Source: Curtobacterium sp. VKM Ac-2865
GTDB taxonomy: Bacteria; Actinomycetota; Actinomycetes; Actinomycetales; Microbacteriaceae
NCBI RefSeq assembly: GCF_015350905.1
Contig: NZ_JADKRZ010000002.1
Location: 310,001 to 374,000, forward strand
Direction of reading: 5' to 3'
Length of the DNA stretch: 64,000 bases
Below the pieces are notes generated by a model that ran no database searches, was not told where the DNA came from, and saw only the letters and a list, made by a program, of their open reading frames with translations. Shown here piece by piece: positions 35,501 through 43,474 of the stretch. Every line of letters starts with the position of its first letter. The first letter of the stretch is position 1. Position numbers and translations under genes: made by a program.

Positions 35501-36695
35501 CCTCTTCTACGCGCTGTACTCGCTCCTCGGTGAGGTCCTCAACGCCAAGCAGGTCTTCGGGCCGTTCACCTGGGCACCGCTGATCAACAACGTGATCGCG
35601 ATCGCCGGCCTCATCGTGTTCATCGCCCTCTTCGGCGGCCGCGTGGAGAACTCCGGCGTCGACACCTGGACCCCGCTGAAGATCGCCGTGCTCGCCGGCA
35701 GCGCATCGCTCGGCGTGCTGGCGCAGGCGGCCTTCCTGCCGCTCTTCTGGCGTCGGGCGGGGCTGACCTTCCGCCCGGACTTCCGCTGGCGTGGTGTGGG
35801 CCTCAAGGCCACCGGGACGGCCGCGGGCTGGCTGTTCGCGATGATCCTCGTCACGCAGCTGGCCGGCATCGTGCAGTCGCGTGTGGCGTCCCTCGGCACC
35901 GGCAGTGCGGGCAACGCCGTGCTGCAGAACGCCTGGCTGCTGTTCATGCTGCCGCACTCGATCATCACCGTGTCGATCGCGACCGCGTACTTCACCCGGA
36001 TGACCCACGACGCCGAACGCGGCGACCTCGACTCGGTGCGCCGGAACCTGTCCCTGTCGCTCCGGATCGTCGGGCTGTTCACGGTCTTCTCGTCCGTGGC
36101 GCTCATCGTCGTCGCGGTGCCGTTCGGCCGGATGTTCGCGCGGGACTTCGACGGCGCTCTGTCCATCGGCGCCGTGCTGCTGGCCTACATGCCCGGCCTG
36201 GTGCTGTTCAGCATGCTCTTCATCATCCAGCGGGTGTTCTGGGCCATGCACGACCACCGCACGCCGTTCCTGATGCAGCTCGTGCAGTCCGGGCTCTTCG
36301 TGATCGGCGCCCTCGCCGTCACCGCGCTCCCCGGCAGTGCCATCGGCGTCGGGGTGGCCGCCTGCACGACGCTCGCCGGCACCGCGCAGACGATCGTCGC
36401 CCTCGTGCTGGTCCGTCGCCGCCTCGGTGGCATGGAGGGCGCCGTGGTCACCCGCTCCCACGTGCAGTTCGTGATCGCCGCGCTGCTCGCCGGCGTCGCC
36501 GGACTGCTCGTCGCGAACTTCTTCGGCACGTTCTCGGCCGACGGCTTCGCGATGGCGGACTTCACCAGCGCAGCCATCACCGTGGTGCTCTCCGGCGCGG
36601 TCATGGTCGTCGTGTACTTCCTGGCCCTGGTCGTCGCGAAGAACGGCGAGATCACGAACGCCGTCGGCCTGCTGCGTTCGCGCCTCGGTCGCTGA
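32556..36695 (+). CDS. murJ: DUF6049 protein fused to lipid II flippase MurJ
   Basis: A single open frame codes for 1379 residues. Residues 1-32 form a signal peptide (SSLAAAATALVALGLVVTPA), 33-690 a secreted domain of the DUF6049 type with a Pro/Thr/Ser-rich linker (about 305-350), and 695-716 a membrane helix followed by RRRLRRRR. After a ~110-residue linker without Met, a complete MurJ-type MATE/MVF flippase (about 835-1379) starts LGRASAMLAAGTMISRVLGF and has its multi-helix core. In relatives these are usually two neighbouring genes. A GTG at 34842 could start MurJ separately, but it lacks a ribosome site. MurJ moves lipid II across the membrane for cell-wall growth. The first start (ATG 32556) is favoured for the signal peptide; ATG 32502 has the better ribosome site. 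Confidence 0.85.
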   Translation: MHILRSSLAAAATALVALGLVVTPASVAPSQAATEPTATTRVAAPAAGDGGTASIEVVPADRGVLRPDEPLSLTVTVTNDTDADLPTGIAKFGIYRVYAGTRDVLTDWFKETSTTGYPGAPMGSVDVPVVPAHRSVTLSDVELIPGNVALGGYTSFGARKISADYTAGSTSAIDRTAITWYPNYEQTPVGVSVAMPVTMPANAGGLIPAGDLAAATAVDGTLSQQLDAAQDHNVALGIDPRIIASIRILGENAPSSAIAWLDRLERMRNETFALSWADADVTGLRQAGSDEILAPISLDQSVKAENFPGASTPSPTGTPSTTGTPTPGASDTPAPTPSVAPSDGATAAPGAPADTTLPTTASLLDFPYTMSSVAWPTEGTVATDDLPALRKAGTKSTIVASSNTSAGGDTTIAASEKIGDDHVLVSDQGMSTLLRDAATATTQRAWSSAMSKLTATLATASRQGSTSSPVLLTLGRSWPTDSTRLSEALDALESTPWVSPADLSTTAATTPGSLTLASASDDDARLAQLRRIVRSADALTDFASAVADPAQLTAPARLADLAAASNAWRSDQDGLVAAVDARVARTDKVVASVGILNGSSILLLGDRSSLPISIRNRSAYPITVFLTVQPSNSFLRIEKNAVKVTVQPDSSSRVTFPVTSVANGKVELTMALTTATGVRVADPEVVEINVQAQWESLITAAAAIAVILIFGLGIFRNVRRRLRRRRNGEADEPREDPNRLFVADAPGAEPCRTDASATEPSRVDDRTGGPEQVPGAATALATAGSTATLAEDGGDRLDAAIARAGAVSSLQADDDRTDHPQEPTISTQPQPSAAAPVAQRSLGRASAMLAAGTMISRVLGFAKTFVLAYAIGQTHSPAADAFAVSNQIPNNIYALIAGGLLSAVLIPQIVRSMKQNADGGVSYVNKIVTLGATVFLVITVVATVVAPVLVRLYASQASDGKGFSPEQTDLAVALAFWCLPQILFYALYSLLGEVLNAKQVFGPFTWAPLINNVIAIAGLIVFIALFGGRVENSGVDTWTPLKIAVLAGSASLGVLAQAAFLPLFWRRAGLTFRPDFRWRGVGLKATGTAAGWLFAMILVTQLAGIVQSRVASLGTGSAGNAVLQNAWLLFMLPHSIITVSIATAYFTRMTHDAERGDLDSVRRNLSLSLRIVGLFTVFSSVALIVVAVPFGRMFARDFDGALSIGAVLLAYMPGLVLFSMLFIIQRVFWAMHDHRTPFLMQLVQSGLFVIGALAVTALPGSAIGVGVAACTTLAGTAQTIVALVLVRRRLGGMEGAVVTRSHVQFVIAALLAGVAGLLVANFFGTFSADGFAMADFTSAAITVVLSGAVMVVVYFLALVVAKNGEITNAVGLLRSRLGR

Positions 36696-36800
36696 CCCTC
36701 CAACTGGAGCACCGGACGCTGTCCGTTCACGGGCCGTGTGGAATGCCCCACGGCTACCATTGGTTGACCCGGTCAGTACGCAACGGAAGGGCAACCAGGC

Positions 36801-37787
36801 ATGCGCCAGCTCATCATCATCGGTTCCGGCCCGGCCGGGTTCACCGCCGGCATCTACGCCGCTCGAGCCCAGCTCAAGCCGCTCATCGTCGCGTCCAGCG
36901 TCGAGACGGGCGGCGAGCTCACGAAGACGACCGAGGTCGAGAACTTCCCGGGCTTCCCCGAGGGCATCCAGGGCCCCGACCTCATGATCAAGATGCAGGA
37001 ACAGGCCGAGCGCTTCGGCGCCGAGGTCCTGTACGACGACGCCGTCAAGGTCGAGCTCACCGGCGACGTCAAGCGCGTCACCGTCGGCTCCGGCGAGACG
37101 TACGAGGCCCTCGCGGTCATCTACGCCACCGGCTCGGCCTACCGCCAGCTCGGGCTGCCGGACGAGGAGCGCCTGTCCGGCCACGGCGTCTCGTGGTGCG
37201 CGACCTGCGACGGCTTCTTCTTCCGCCAGAAGAACATCGCCGTCGTCGGTGGTGGTGACTCCGCGATGGAGGAAGCCACCTTCCTGACCCGCTTCGCCGA
37301 CAAGGTGACGGTCATCCACCGCAAGGACACCCTGCGCGCGTCGAAGATCATGCAGGACCGCGCGGTCAACGACCCGAAGATCGAGTTCGCCTGGAACAAG
37401 GAGGTCGTCGGGATCTCCGGTGCCTCTGCGGTCGAGGGCGTCACGCTCAAGGACACCGTCACCGGTGAGACCTCGGAGCTCGCACTCGACGGCCTGTTCA
37501 TCGCGATCGGCAACGACCCGCGCGTGCACCTGGTCCACCAGCAGCTCCAGCTCGCCCCCGAGGGCACCATCGCCGTCGAGGGCCGCACCTCCCGTGCCGT
37601 CGGCGTCCCCGGTGTCTTCGTCGCGGGCGACGTGCTCGACCACACCTACCGTCAGGCCATCACGGCTGCCGGTTCCGGTGCCGTCGCGGCGCTCGACGCG
37701 GAGAAGTACCTCGCCGACCTCGACGACGCCCTGACGGCGCCGGCCGAGGGCGAGGCCCCGGTCGAGCCCGTCACCATCTCCGCGTAG
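36801..37787 (+). CDS. trxB: Thioredoxin reductase
   Basis: The 328-residue flavoenzyme reduces thioredoxin with NADPH. FAD-binding GSGPAG (8-13), the redox-active CATC motif (in WCATCDGFF, about 133-138), the NADPH-binding GGGDSAMEEA and the C-terminal GVFVAGDVLDHTYRQAITA are present. trxA follows 59 bp later and forms the partner gene. Confidence 0.96.
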   Translation: MRQLIIIGSGPAGFTAGIYAARAQLKPLIVASSVETGGELTKTTEVENFPGFPEGIQGPDLMIKMQEQAERFGAEVLYDDAVKVELTGDVKRVTVGSGETYEALAVIYATGSAYRQLGLPDEERLSGHGVSWCATCDGFFFRQKNIAVVGGGDSAMEEATFLTRFADKVTVIHRKDTLRASKIMQDRAVNDPKIEFAWNKEVVGISGASAVEGVTLKDTVTGETSELALDGLFIAIGNDPRVHLVHQQLQLAPEGTIAVEGRTSRAVGVPGVFVAGDVLDHTYRQAITAAGSGAVAALDAEKYLADLDDALTAPAEGEAPVEPVTISA

Positions 37788-37846
37788 GGAATGCGGCGGC
37801 ACACGTCGCCGTTCCACCCACTGAACGACTTCTCGAAGGAGTACAC

Positions 37847-38173
37847 ATGTCCAACGCCAAGGCAGTCACCGACGCCACCTTCTCGGACGAGGTCCTGAAG
37901 TCCGACAAGACGATCCTCGTCGACTTCTGGGCAGAGTGGTGCGGCCCCTGTCGCGCCGTCTCGCCGATCCTCGACCAGATCGCCGAAGAGCACGCCGGCA
38001 AGATCGAGATCGTCAAGCTCAACGTCGACGACAACCCGCAGTCGGCCATGAACTACCAGATCACCTCCATCCCCGCGATGAAGGTCTTCAAGGGCGGCGA
38101 AGTCGTCAAGACCGTCATCGGCGCCAAGCCGAAGCCGGCTCTCGAGGCCGACCTGGCCGAGTTCCTCGCGTAG
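37847..38173 (+). CDS. trxA: Thioredoxin
   Basis: This 108-residue thioredoxin has the WCGPC active site (in DFWAEWCGPCRAV, about 28-36), the cis-Pro TSIPAM loop and normal length. It reduces cytoplasmic disulfides and is recycled by the trxB product encoded just upstream. The ribosome site is GAAGGAG. Confidence 0.97.
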   Translation: MSNAKAVTDATFSDEVLKSDKTILVDFWAEWCGPCRAVSPILDQIAEEHAGKIEIVKLNVDDNPQSAMNYQITSIPAMKVFKGGEVVKTVIGAKPKPALEADLAEFLA

Positions 38174-38191
38174 GCACTCCCGCACGCTCGG

Positions 38192-38227
38192 ACGCCCCGT
38201 CCTCCATTCCATCGGAGGGCGGGGCGT
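38192..38227 (+). terminator. Terminator after trxA
   Basis: ACGCCCCG-T-CCTCC (38192-38205) pairs with GGAGG-G-CGGGGCGT (38214-38227), one mismatch in the stem, 8-nt loop. A second GC-rich stretch (38249-38278) repeats the right-arm sequence GGGGCGTTCGTCTGTCCCG. Confidence 0.7.
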
Positions 38228-38374
38228 TCGTCTGTCCCGGCCGGAGCGGCGGGGCGGGGCGTTCGTCTGTCCCGCCCGGAGCGGTCCACGTGTTCAGGAT
38301 CGGCCTGCGACACACACCCGGGGTTCGCGGACTCCATGTCGTACTGTGGCGGAACCCCTCTGAACGGAGAACCG

Positions 38375-39679
38375 ATGACGAACGGCAACAGCCTCGACCC
38401 CTGGTACGACTCCTACGCCCAGCGCACGGCTGGTCTGAGCGCCTCCGAGGTCCGAGCCCTGTTCGCCGTCGCCTCGCGCCCTGAGGTCGTCTCCCTGGCC
38501 GGCGGCATGCCCTACGTCTCCGCGCTCCCGCGTGAGCTCGTCACGGGCTCCCTGGACCGTGTGATGGCCGAGGACGCCGCGATGGCGCTCCAGTACGGCA
38601 GCGGACAGGGCCTGCGTTCCCTCCGCGAGCACATCGTCGACGTGATGTCCCTGGAGGGCATCCGTGCCAGCGCCGAGGACGTCGTGGTCACCACGGGGTC
38701 ACAGCACGCGCTCGACCTCGTCACGCGCCTGTTCATCGACCCGGGCGACGTCGTCCTCGCCGAGTCCCCGTCGTACGTCGGCGCCATCGGGGTCTTCCGG
38801 TCGTACCAGGCGGAGACCGTCCACGTGACGACCGACGAGAACGGCCTGGTCCCCGAGGCGCTCCGCGAGACCATCGCGAACCTGCGAGCCGCTGGCAAGC
38901 GGATGAAGTTCCTGTACACGATCCCGAACTTCCACAACCCCGCCGGCGTCACGATGAGCCGTGAGCGCCGCATCGAGATCCTCGACATCTGTCGCTCGAA
39001 CAACATCCTCGTGCTCGAGGACAACCCGTACGGCCTGCTCTGGTTCGACGAGCCAGCACCCCAGGCCATCCGGTCGATCGACGACGAGGGCGTGGTCTAC
39101 CTCGGCTCGTTCTCGAAGACGCTCGCGCCGGGCTTCCGCGTCGGATGGGCTCTCGCTCCCCACGCGATCCGCGAGAAGCTCGTGCTCGCCAACGAGTCCG
39201 CCGTCCTCGCTCCGAACTCGTTCGGCCAGTACGTCGTCAACGCCTACCTCGACGCCGCTGACTGGCGCGGGCAGATCGACACCTTCCGTGGCATCTACGC
39301 CGAGCGCCGCGACGCCATGTTCCAGGCCCTGGGGGAGTTCCTGCCCGACCTGAGCTGGACACGCCCCAACGGCGGTTTCTTCGTGTGGCTGACCCTGCCC
39401 GAGTCGCTCGACTCGAAGGGCATGCTGCCCCGCGCGGTGAAGGAGCTCGTGGCGTACACCCCGGGGACCGCGTTCTACGCCGATGGTCGTGGTGGCCACA
39501 ACATCCGCCTGTCGTTCTGCTACCCGACGCCGGAGCAGATCCGTGTGGGCGTCAAGCGTCTGGCGAACGTCGTCAACGACGAGCTCGAACTCGTCGAGAC
39601 GTTCGGCGCCACGACGCGGTCGAGCAGCACCGCTCGGCAGACGTCGTCGGTCAGCGCGCCGCCGCCGAACATCTCCTGA
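38375..39679 (+). CDS. PLP-dependent aminotransferase (2-aminoadipate/AAT-I type)
   Basis: The 434-residue enzyme belongs to fold-type I aminotransferases close to MocR-type and 2-aminoadipate aminotransferases. Key segments are LAGGMPYVSALP, TTGSQHALDLV, the IPNFHNPAGVTMS motif, EDNPYGLLWF and the PLP lysine in GSFSKTLAPGFRVGW. The ATG at 38375 (ACGGAG site) places the first helix correctly. The substrate cannot be told. In this family of bacteria the gene lies between trxA and a parAB block, as here. Confidence 0.88.
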   Translation: MTNGNSLDPWYDSYAQRTAGLSASEVRALFAVASRPEVVSLAGGMPYVSALPRELVTGSLDRVMAEDAAMALQYGSGQGLRSLREHIVDVMSLEGIRASAEDVVVTTGSQHALDLVTRLFIDPGDVVLAESPSYVGAIGVFRSYQAETVHVTTDENGLVPEALRETIANLRAAGKRMKFLYTIPNFHNPAGVTMSRERRIEILDICRSNNILVLEDNPYGLLWFDEPAPQAIRSIDDEGVVYLGSFSKTLAPGFRVGWALAPHAIREKLVLANESAVLAPNSFGQYVVNAYLDAADWRGQIDTFRGIYAERRDAMFQALGEFLPDLSWTRPNGGFFVWLTLPESLDSKGMLPRAVKELVAYTPGTAFYADGRGGHNIRLSFCYPTPEQIRVGVKRLANVVNDELELVETFGATTRSSSTARQTSSVSAPPPNIS

Positions 39680-39722
39680 CCAGCACTTTCCGTAGAACAT
39701 CGCAGTACCGGAGGTCCCCGCC

Positions 39723-40685
39723 ATGGCCGAGCTCACTCGCCGTCACGTCGTCGTCGTCGCCGGGGGCATCTCCCACGAGCGCGACGTCTCGCTCCGCTCC
39801 GGACGCCGGGTCGCGGACTCGCTGACCGGGTACGGCTGGCAGGTGGACCTGCGCGACGCTGACGCCTCGCTCCTGCCCGCCCTGGCGGACACCCGCCCGG
39901 ACGTCGTGTGGCCGGCCCTGCACGGCGCCTCCGGTGAGGACGGCGCGCTGCGCGGCATCCTGGAGGCTCTGGACATCCCGTTCGTCGGCTCACGGTCGAC
40001 CTCGGCCCGGTTGGCATGGGACAAGCCCACCGCGTCGGCACTGGTCGCCAGGACCGGCGTCAAGACCCCACGGTCCGTCACGCTGTCGCACGACGTCTTC
40101 CGCGAGCTCGGCGCCGTGGGAGTCCTCAAGAGCATCGCGGGGGAGCACCCCGTGCCCCTGGCCGTGAAGCCCGCCCGTGGCGGCAGTGCCCAGGGTGTCA
40201 CCCTCGTGGAGGACGTCGACGATCTGCCTCGTGCCATGGTGACGGCCTACACGTACTGCGACGACGTCGTGGTCGAGCAGCTGATCCGCGGGACAGAGGT
40301 CGCCGTCGGCATCATCGACACCGGAGACGGCCCTGTCGCGCTCGCGCCGGTCGAGATCGTGCCGAAGAACGGGTTCTACGGGTTCGAGGCTCGGTACAAC
40401 GCCGGTGAGACCACCTTCTACACGCCGGCCCGCCTGTCGCCGGACTTCGCTGCCGCCGCCGCTGCTGCCGCCGTGGCTGCCCACGAGGCACTCGGGCTCC
40501 GCCACATCTCGCGTGTCGACCTCATCATCGACGGCGCCGGTACACCGTGGTTCCTCGAGGCCAACGTGCTGCCAGGACTGACCGAGACCTCACTGGTTCC
40601 GCAGGCACTGTCGGTCTCGGGCTTCGACCTGGGATGGACCTACGCCGAGCTGGCCGAGCAAGCCATCCGCGACCACCAGGCCTGA
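39723..40685 (+). CDS. ddl: D-alanine-D-alanine ligase family protein
   Basis: The 320-residue ATP-grasp enzyme has the N-terminal VVVAGGISHERDVSLRSGR, HGASGEDGALRG, the AVKPARGGSAQGVTLV nucleotide loop, EQLIRGTEVAVGI and the metal-binding RVDLIIDG...FLEANVLPGLTE. All core ligase motifs are visible, so activity is expected. It makes the D-Ala-D-Ala end of peptidoglycan precursors. A second ddl usually exists in actinobacteria elsewhere; that one may be the housekeeping copy. GGAGG ribosome site; 40-bp palindrome after the stop. Confidence 0.85.
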   Translation: MAELTRRHVVVVAGGISHERDVSLRSGRRVADSLTGYGWQVDLRDADASLLPALADTRPDVVWPALHGASGEDGALRGILEALDIPFVGSRSTSARLAWDKPTASALVARTGVKTPRSVTLSHDVFRELGAVGVLKSIAGEHPVPLAVKPARGGSAQGVTLVEDVDDLPRAMVTAYTYCDDVVVEQLIRGTEVAVGIIDTGDGPVALAPVEIVPKNGFYGFEARYNAGETTFYTPARLSPDFAAAAAAAAVAAHEALGLRHISRVDLIIDGAGTPWFLEANVLPGLTETSLVPQALSVSGFDLGWTYAELAEQAIRDHQA

Positions 40686-40688
40686 CGG

Positions 40689-41309
40689 ATGCCCAACAGG
40701 CGCAGTGTTCCACGTGGAACACTGCGCCTGTTGTCGTTTTGCGGCGTCACGGCTGCGGGGGTCCTGGTCTGGGCTGAGGTGGTCCACCGTCGTTCGAGCG
40801 GGCGCGGCTTCCCGGAAGGGACAGGGACACCGCCGCCACTCGGTTCCGCCGGCGTGATCGTCGTCCTCGGCGTCGCGAACCGTGGTCAGCGGGCGAACCT
40901 CGTCAACCGCTGGCGCGCCCGGATGGCTCTGCGATCTGTTCCGGTGGGGGCACTCACGACCATCGTCACCAGTGGTGGTGCGGTCCGTGGTCCGGTCCCG
41001 GAGGCCACGCTGGTCGCCCGACACCTGCGTGATGTCCTCCTGTGGCGCGGACCACTCGTCGAGGAGACCACAAGCCGTTCCACGTGGAACAACGTGGCGA
41101 ACGTCATCCCCGAACTCGAAGACGCCGACTGGATCATGCTCGTGTCGAACAGCCTGCACGCAGAGAAGGCCCGGGTGTACCTCAGACGCCAGCGCCCAGA
41201 TCTGGCTGATCGACTCGTCCGCGCTGCTGACTACCGCGTCGGAGAGATGACCCTCATCAAGCCGATCCTGACCGTCATCGGTCTCCTGAAGCTCCGAACG
41301 CTCCGCTGA
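40689..41309 (+). CDS. YdcF/DUF218 family protein
   Basis: The 206-residue protein has the DUF218 (YdcF) fold: GVIVVLGVANRGQRANLVNR, TIVTSGGAVRG, PEATLVARHLRD and the DWIMLVSNSLHAEKARVYLRR segment. E. coli YdcF binds SAM, and relatives act at the envelope. Residues 15-30 may form a short membrane anchor. The 5' end lies in the palindromic parS, so a downstream start is possible. A second parS is embedded in the coding region at 41076. Confidence 0.75.
   Translation: MPNRRSVPRGTLRLLSFCGVTAAGVLVWAEVVHRRSSGRGFPEGTGTPPPLGSAGVIVVLGVANRGQRANLVNRWRARMALRSVPVGALTTIVTSGGAVRGPVPEATLVARHLRDVLLWRGPLVEETTSRSTWNNVANVIPELEDADWIMLVSNSLHAEKARVYLRRQRPDLADRLVRAADYRVGEMTLIKPILTVIGLLKLRTLR
40694..40733 (+). terminator. 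parS: 40-bp perfect palindrome: ddl terminator with parS site 1 at its centre
   Basis: The 40 bp from 40694 to 40733 are a perfect palindrome (arms of 20 bp with no loop). The central 16 bp (40706-40721, TGTTCCACGTGGAACA) are a parS site, and the right arm runs into TTGTCGTTTT, so RNA made from ddl would fold into a long hairpin followed by a T-rich tail. The sequence also codes for residues 2-15 of the YdcF protein if its start is at 40689. Confidence 0.8.
41076..41091. promoter_or_regulatory. parS: parS site 2 (inside ydcF-like gene)
   Basis: CGTTCCACGTGGAACA has the 14-bp palindromic parS core GTTCCACGTGGAAC. ParB binds such sites near oriC to form the segregation complex. Confidence 0.9.
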
Positions 41310-41334
41310 CGGGCGTCGCAGCATGAGTACGAGG

Positions 41335-41350
41335 CGTTCCACGTGGAACA
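41335..41350. promoter_or_regulatory. parS: parS site 3
   Basis: CGTTCCACGTGGAACA, in the gap between the ydcF-like gene and parB. Confidence 0.92.
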
Positions 41351-41498
41351 TCGGCTCCATGGCCCCGGGGTCGGCCCCAAAGCCGGCTGCTGTGGATGCC
41401 GAAGCGTCCGCTGAGGCCTCGGGAGCCCACGAGTGAGCCAGGTCATACCGCGACTAGATCCGTGCCGTCAGAGGCCGCGTGGACGGCTTCTGAAGGGA

Positions 41499-41514
41499 TG
41501 TTCCACGTGGAACG
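41499..41514. promoter_or_regulatory. parS: parS site 4
   Basis: TGTTCCACGTGGAACG, only 6 bp from the parB stop codon. Confidence 0.92.
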
Positions 41515-41519
41515 CTGCC

Positions 41520-42497
41520 TCAGGCTCCGAGGTCAGCCGCCCCGAGCTCCTCGAGGATGCGGTTCAGGTCCGCGGCATTGGCGAAGTCGATCGTCACGCG
41601 GCCCTTCCGTGTACCGACGGCGATCCGTACACGGGTGTTCAGTCGGTCGCCCAGGCGCTCGGCGACGTCCGAGAAGTGCGCCTCGCGCTTGTTGGGCTGC
41701 GCGGGCGCCTTCTTCGGCGCTCCCTGCACGAGCTGCTGCGCAAGGGCTTCAGCCTGCCGCACCGACAGGTCCTCGTTCACGATCTTCTCCGCCATGTACT
41801 CCATCGCCTCAGCGTCGGGCGCTGCAAGGATGGCGCGGGCATGCCCGGCCGACAGCACACCCGCAGCCACCCGGCGCTGCACGGGGGAGGGGAGGCGAAG
41901 GAGTCGGATGGTGTTCGTGATCTGGGGGCGCGAGCGTCCGATGCGCTGCGCGAGCTCTTCCTGCGTGATGCCGAAGTCCGCGAGCAGCTGCTGGTAGGCC
42001 GAGGCCTCTTCAAGCGCGTTGAGGTTGGCGCGGTGGAGGTTCTCCAGCAGAGCGTCGCGGAGCATCGCGTCGTCTGGGGTGTCCTTGACGATCGCGGGGA
42101 TTGTGGCGAGCCCGAGCTCCTTCGTCGCCCGCAGACGCCGCTCGCCCATGATCAACTCGTACTGCGGATCCGTTCCCGAAGCACCTTCGAGCGGTCGCAC
42201 CACGATCGGCTGCAGGACGCCGATCTCGCGGATGGAGTGCACGAGCTCCTGCAGCTCTTCCTCGCGGAACTCCTTACGGGGCTGCTGCGAGTTCGGCACG
42301 ATGTCGAGCGGGTTGAGGTTCGCCAGACGTGCACCAGGAACCGCCACGAGGTCTTCTGCGGTGGCGCCGTCGACCACCACGGATGCTCCGGTCCCGCCGG
42401 TGGGGAAGAACACGTCAACGGGCCGGTCCTGCTGGTCCGCGGCCGTCGGGATCAGGGCGCCGATACCTCGGCCGAGTCCGGTGCGCTTGGGTGCCAT
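41520..42497 (-). CDS. parB: Chromosome partitioning protein ParB
   Basis: The 325-residue CTP-dependent DNA clamp has an N-terminal GLGRGIGALIP ParA-interaction peptide, the ParB/CTPase domain (PNSQQPRKEF, GVLQPIVVRP, YELIMGERRLRA), the helix-turn-helix that reads parS (ITQEELAQRIGRSRPQITNTIRLL) and a C-terminal dimer domain. The ATG at 42497 overlaps the parA stop (TGATG). It loads at the nearby parS sites. Confidence 0.96.
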   Translation of the reverse strand: MAPKRTGLGRGIGALIPTAADQQDRPVDVFFPTGGTGASVVVDGATAEDLVAVPGARLANLNPLDIVPNSQQPRKEFREEELQELVHSIREIGVLQPIVVRPLEGASGTDPQYELIMGERRLRATKELGLATIPAIVKDTPDDAMLRDALLENLHRANLNALEEASAYQQLLADFGITQEELAQRIGRSRPQITNTIRLLRLPSPVQRRVAAGVLSAGHARAILAAPDAEAMEYMAEKIVNEDLSVRQAEALAQQLVQGAPKKAPAQPNKREAHFSDVAERLGDRLNTRVRIAVGTRKGRVTIDFANAADLNRILEELGAADLGA

Positions 42498-43390
42498 CAG
42501 TGCTTTGCTCCTCGTGCTGCGATCTCCGCCGCCGCTTCCAGGTAGGACAACGACCCGGAGGAGTTGATGTCGTAGGCCACGACGCTCTGGCCGTAGCTCG
42601 GGGCTTCGCTCACGCGCACCGATCGGGGGATCATCGCCTTGAGCACCTGGTCTCCGAAGTGCTCGCGGACGTCGGCCGCTACCTGGTTCGCCAGGTTCGT
42701 CCGACCGTCGTACATCGTGAGCAGGATCGTCGACACCTGCAGGTTCGGGTTCAGGTGGCGTTCGATGAGCTCGATGTTCCGGAGCAGCTGGCTGAGGCCC
42801 TCGAGTGCGTAGTACTCGCACTGGATCGGGATCAGGACTTCCTTCGCAGCGACGAAGGCGTTGATGGTCAGCAGGCCGAGTGACGGCGGGCAGTCGATGA
42901 AGACGTAGTGGTACGGCTCGTCCAACGACTCGAGGTACTGGTCGAGTGCCGTCCGCAGCCGCTGCTCACGAGCGACCAGCGACACGAGCTCGATCTCGGC
43001 TCCTGCGAGGTGGATCGTTGCCGGCACACACCAGAGGTTCTCGGACTCGGGAGAGCGCTGCACCGCATCGGCGATCGGCGCTTCGTCCACGATGACGTCG
43101 TAGATGCTCGTGACGTCGGCCTGGTGGTTGACCCCCATCGCCGTCGATGCGTTGCCCTGGGGGTCGAGGTCGATGACCAGGACGCGGGCGCCTCCGCGCG
43201 CGAGGGCCGCCGCGAGGTTCACGGTCGTCGTGGTCTTGCCGACGCCGCCCTTCTGGTTGGACACCGTCAGGATGCGGGTCTTCTCCGGCAGAGGGAACTG
43301 CTCCGACGCTATCGCACGGCGGCGGCGAGTCAGGTCAGCGATCTCGCGAGCGAGCGGTGTCGACGCGTCGTAGTCGGTCGATGAACTCAA
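42497..43390 (-). CDS. parA: Chromosome partitioning ATPase ParA
   Basis: The 297-residue protein has the deviant Walker A of ParA/MinD proteins (VSNQKGGVGKTTTTVNLA, about 45-62), DLDPQGNAS and the FIDCPPSLGLLTINA motif. It drives origin segregation with ParB. The start is a TTG at 43390. A parS site lies 24 bp upstream. Confidence 0.95.
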   Translation of the reverse strand: MSSSTDYDASTPLAREIADLTRRRRAIASEQFPLPEKTRILTVSNQKGGVGKTTTTVNLAAALARGGARVLVIDLDPQGNASTAMGVNHQADVTSIYDVIVDEAPIADAVQRSPESENLWCVPATIHLAGAEIELVSLVAREQRLRTALDQYLESLDEPYHYVFIDCPPSLGLLTINAFVAAKEVLIPIQCEYYALEGLSQLLRNIELIERHLNPNLQVSTILLTMYDGRTNLANQVAADVREHFGDQVLKAMIPRSVRVSEAPSYGQSVVAYDINSSGSLSYLEAAAEIAARGAKH

Positions 43391-43413
43391 CGAGTGCCTC
43401 TTCCCCGGTTCGA

Positions 43414-43429
43414 TGTTTCACGTGGAACG
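43414..43429. promoter_or_regulatory. parS: parS site 5
   Basis: TGTTTCACGTGGAACG, between rsmG and parA. It is the only one of the five with the classical TTTCACGTG half and has one mismatch between arms. Confidence 0.88.
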
Positions 43430-43474
43430 CGGGGCGCTGCACACGATCCCGAGGGACCTCAGCGCCGCGCGGCG

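Noticed and set aside
34380-37817. A 1145-codon leftward open frame opposite murJ and trxB
   Set aside because: Composition is that of an antisense high-GC shadow, without any motif; both sense genes are certain.
41520-42821. Longer ParB with 108 extra N-terminal residues
   Set aside because: The extension is antisense-like Arg/Pro-rich sequence over parA; the ATG at 42497 gives the standard ParB N-terminus and overlaps the parA stop.
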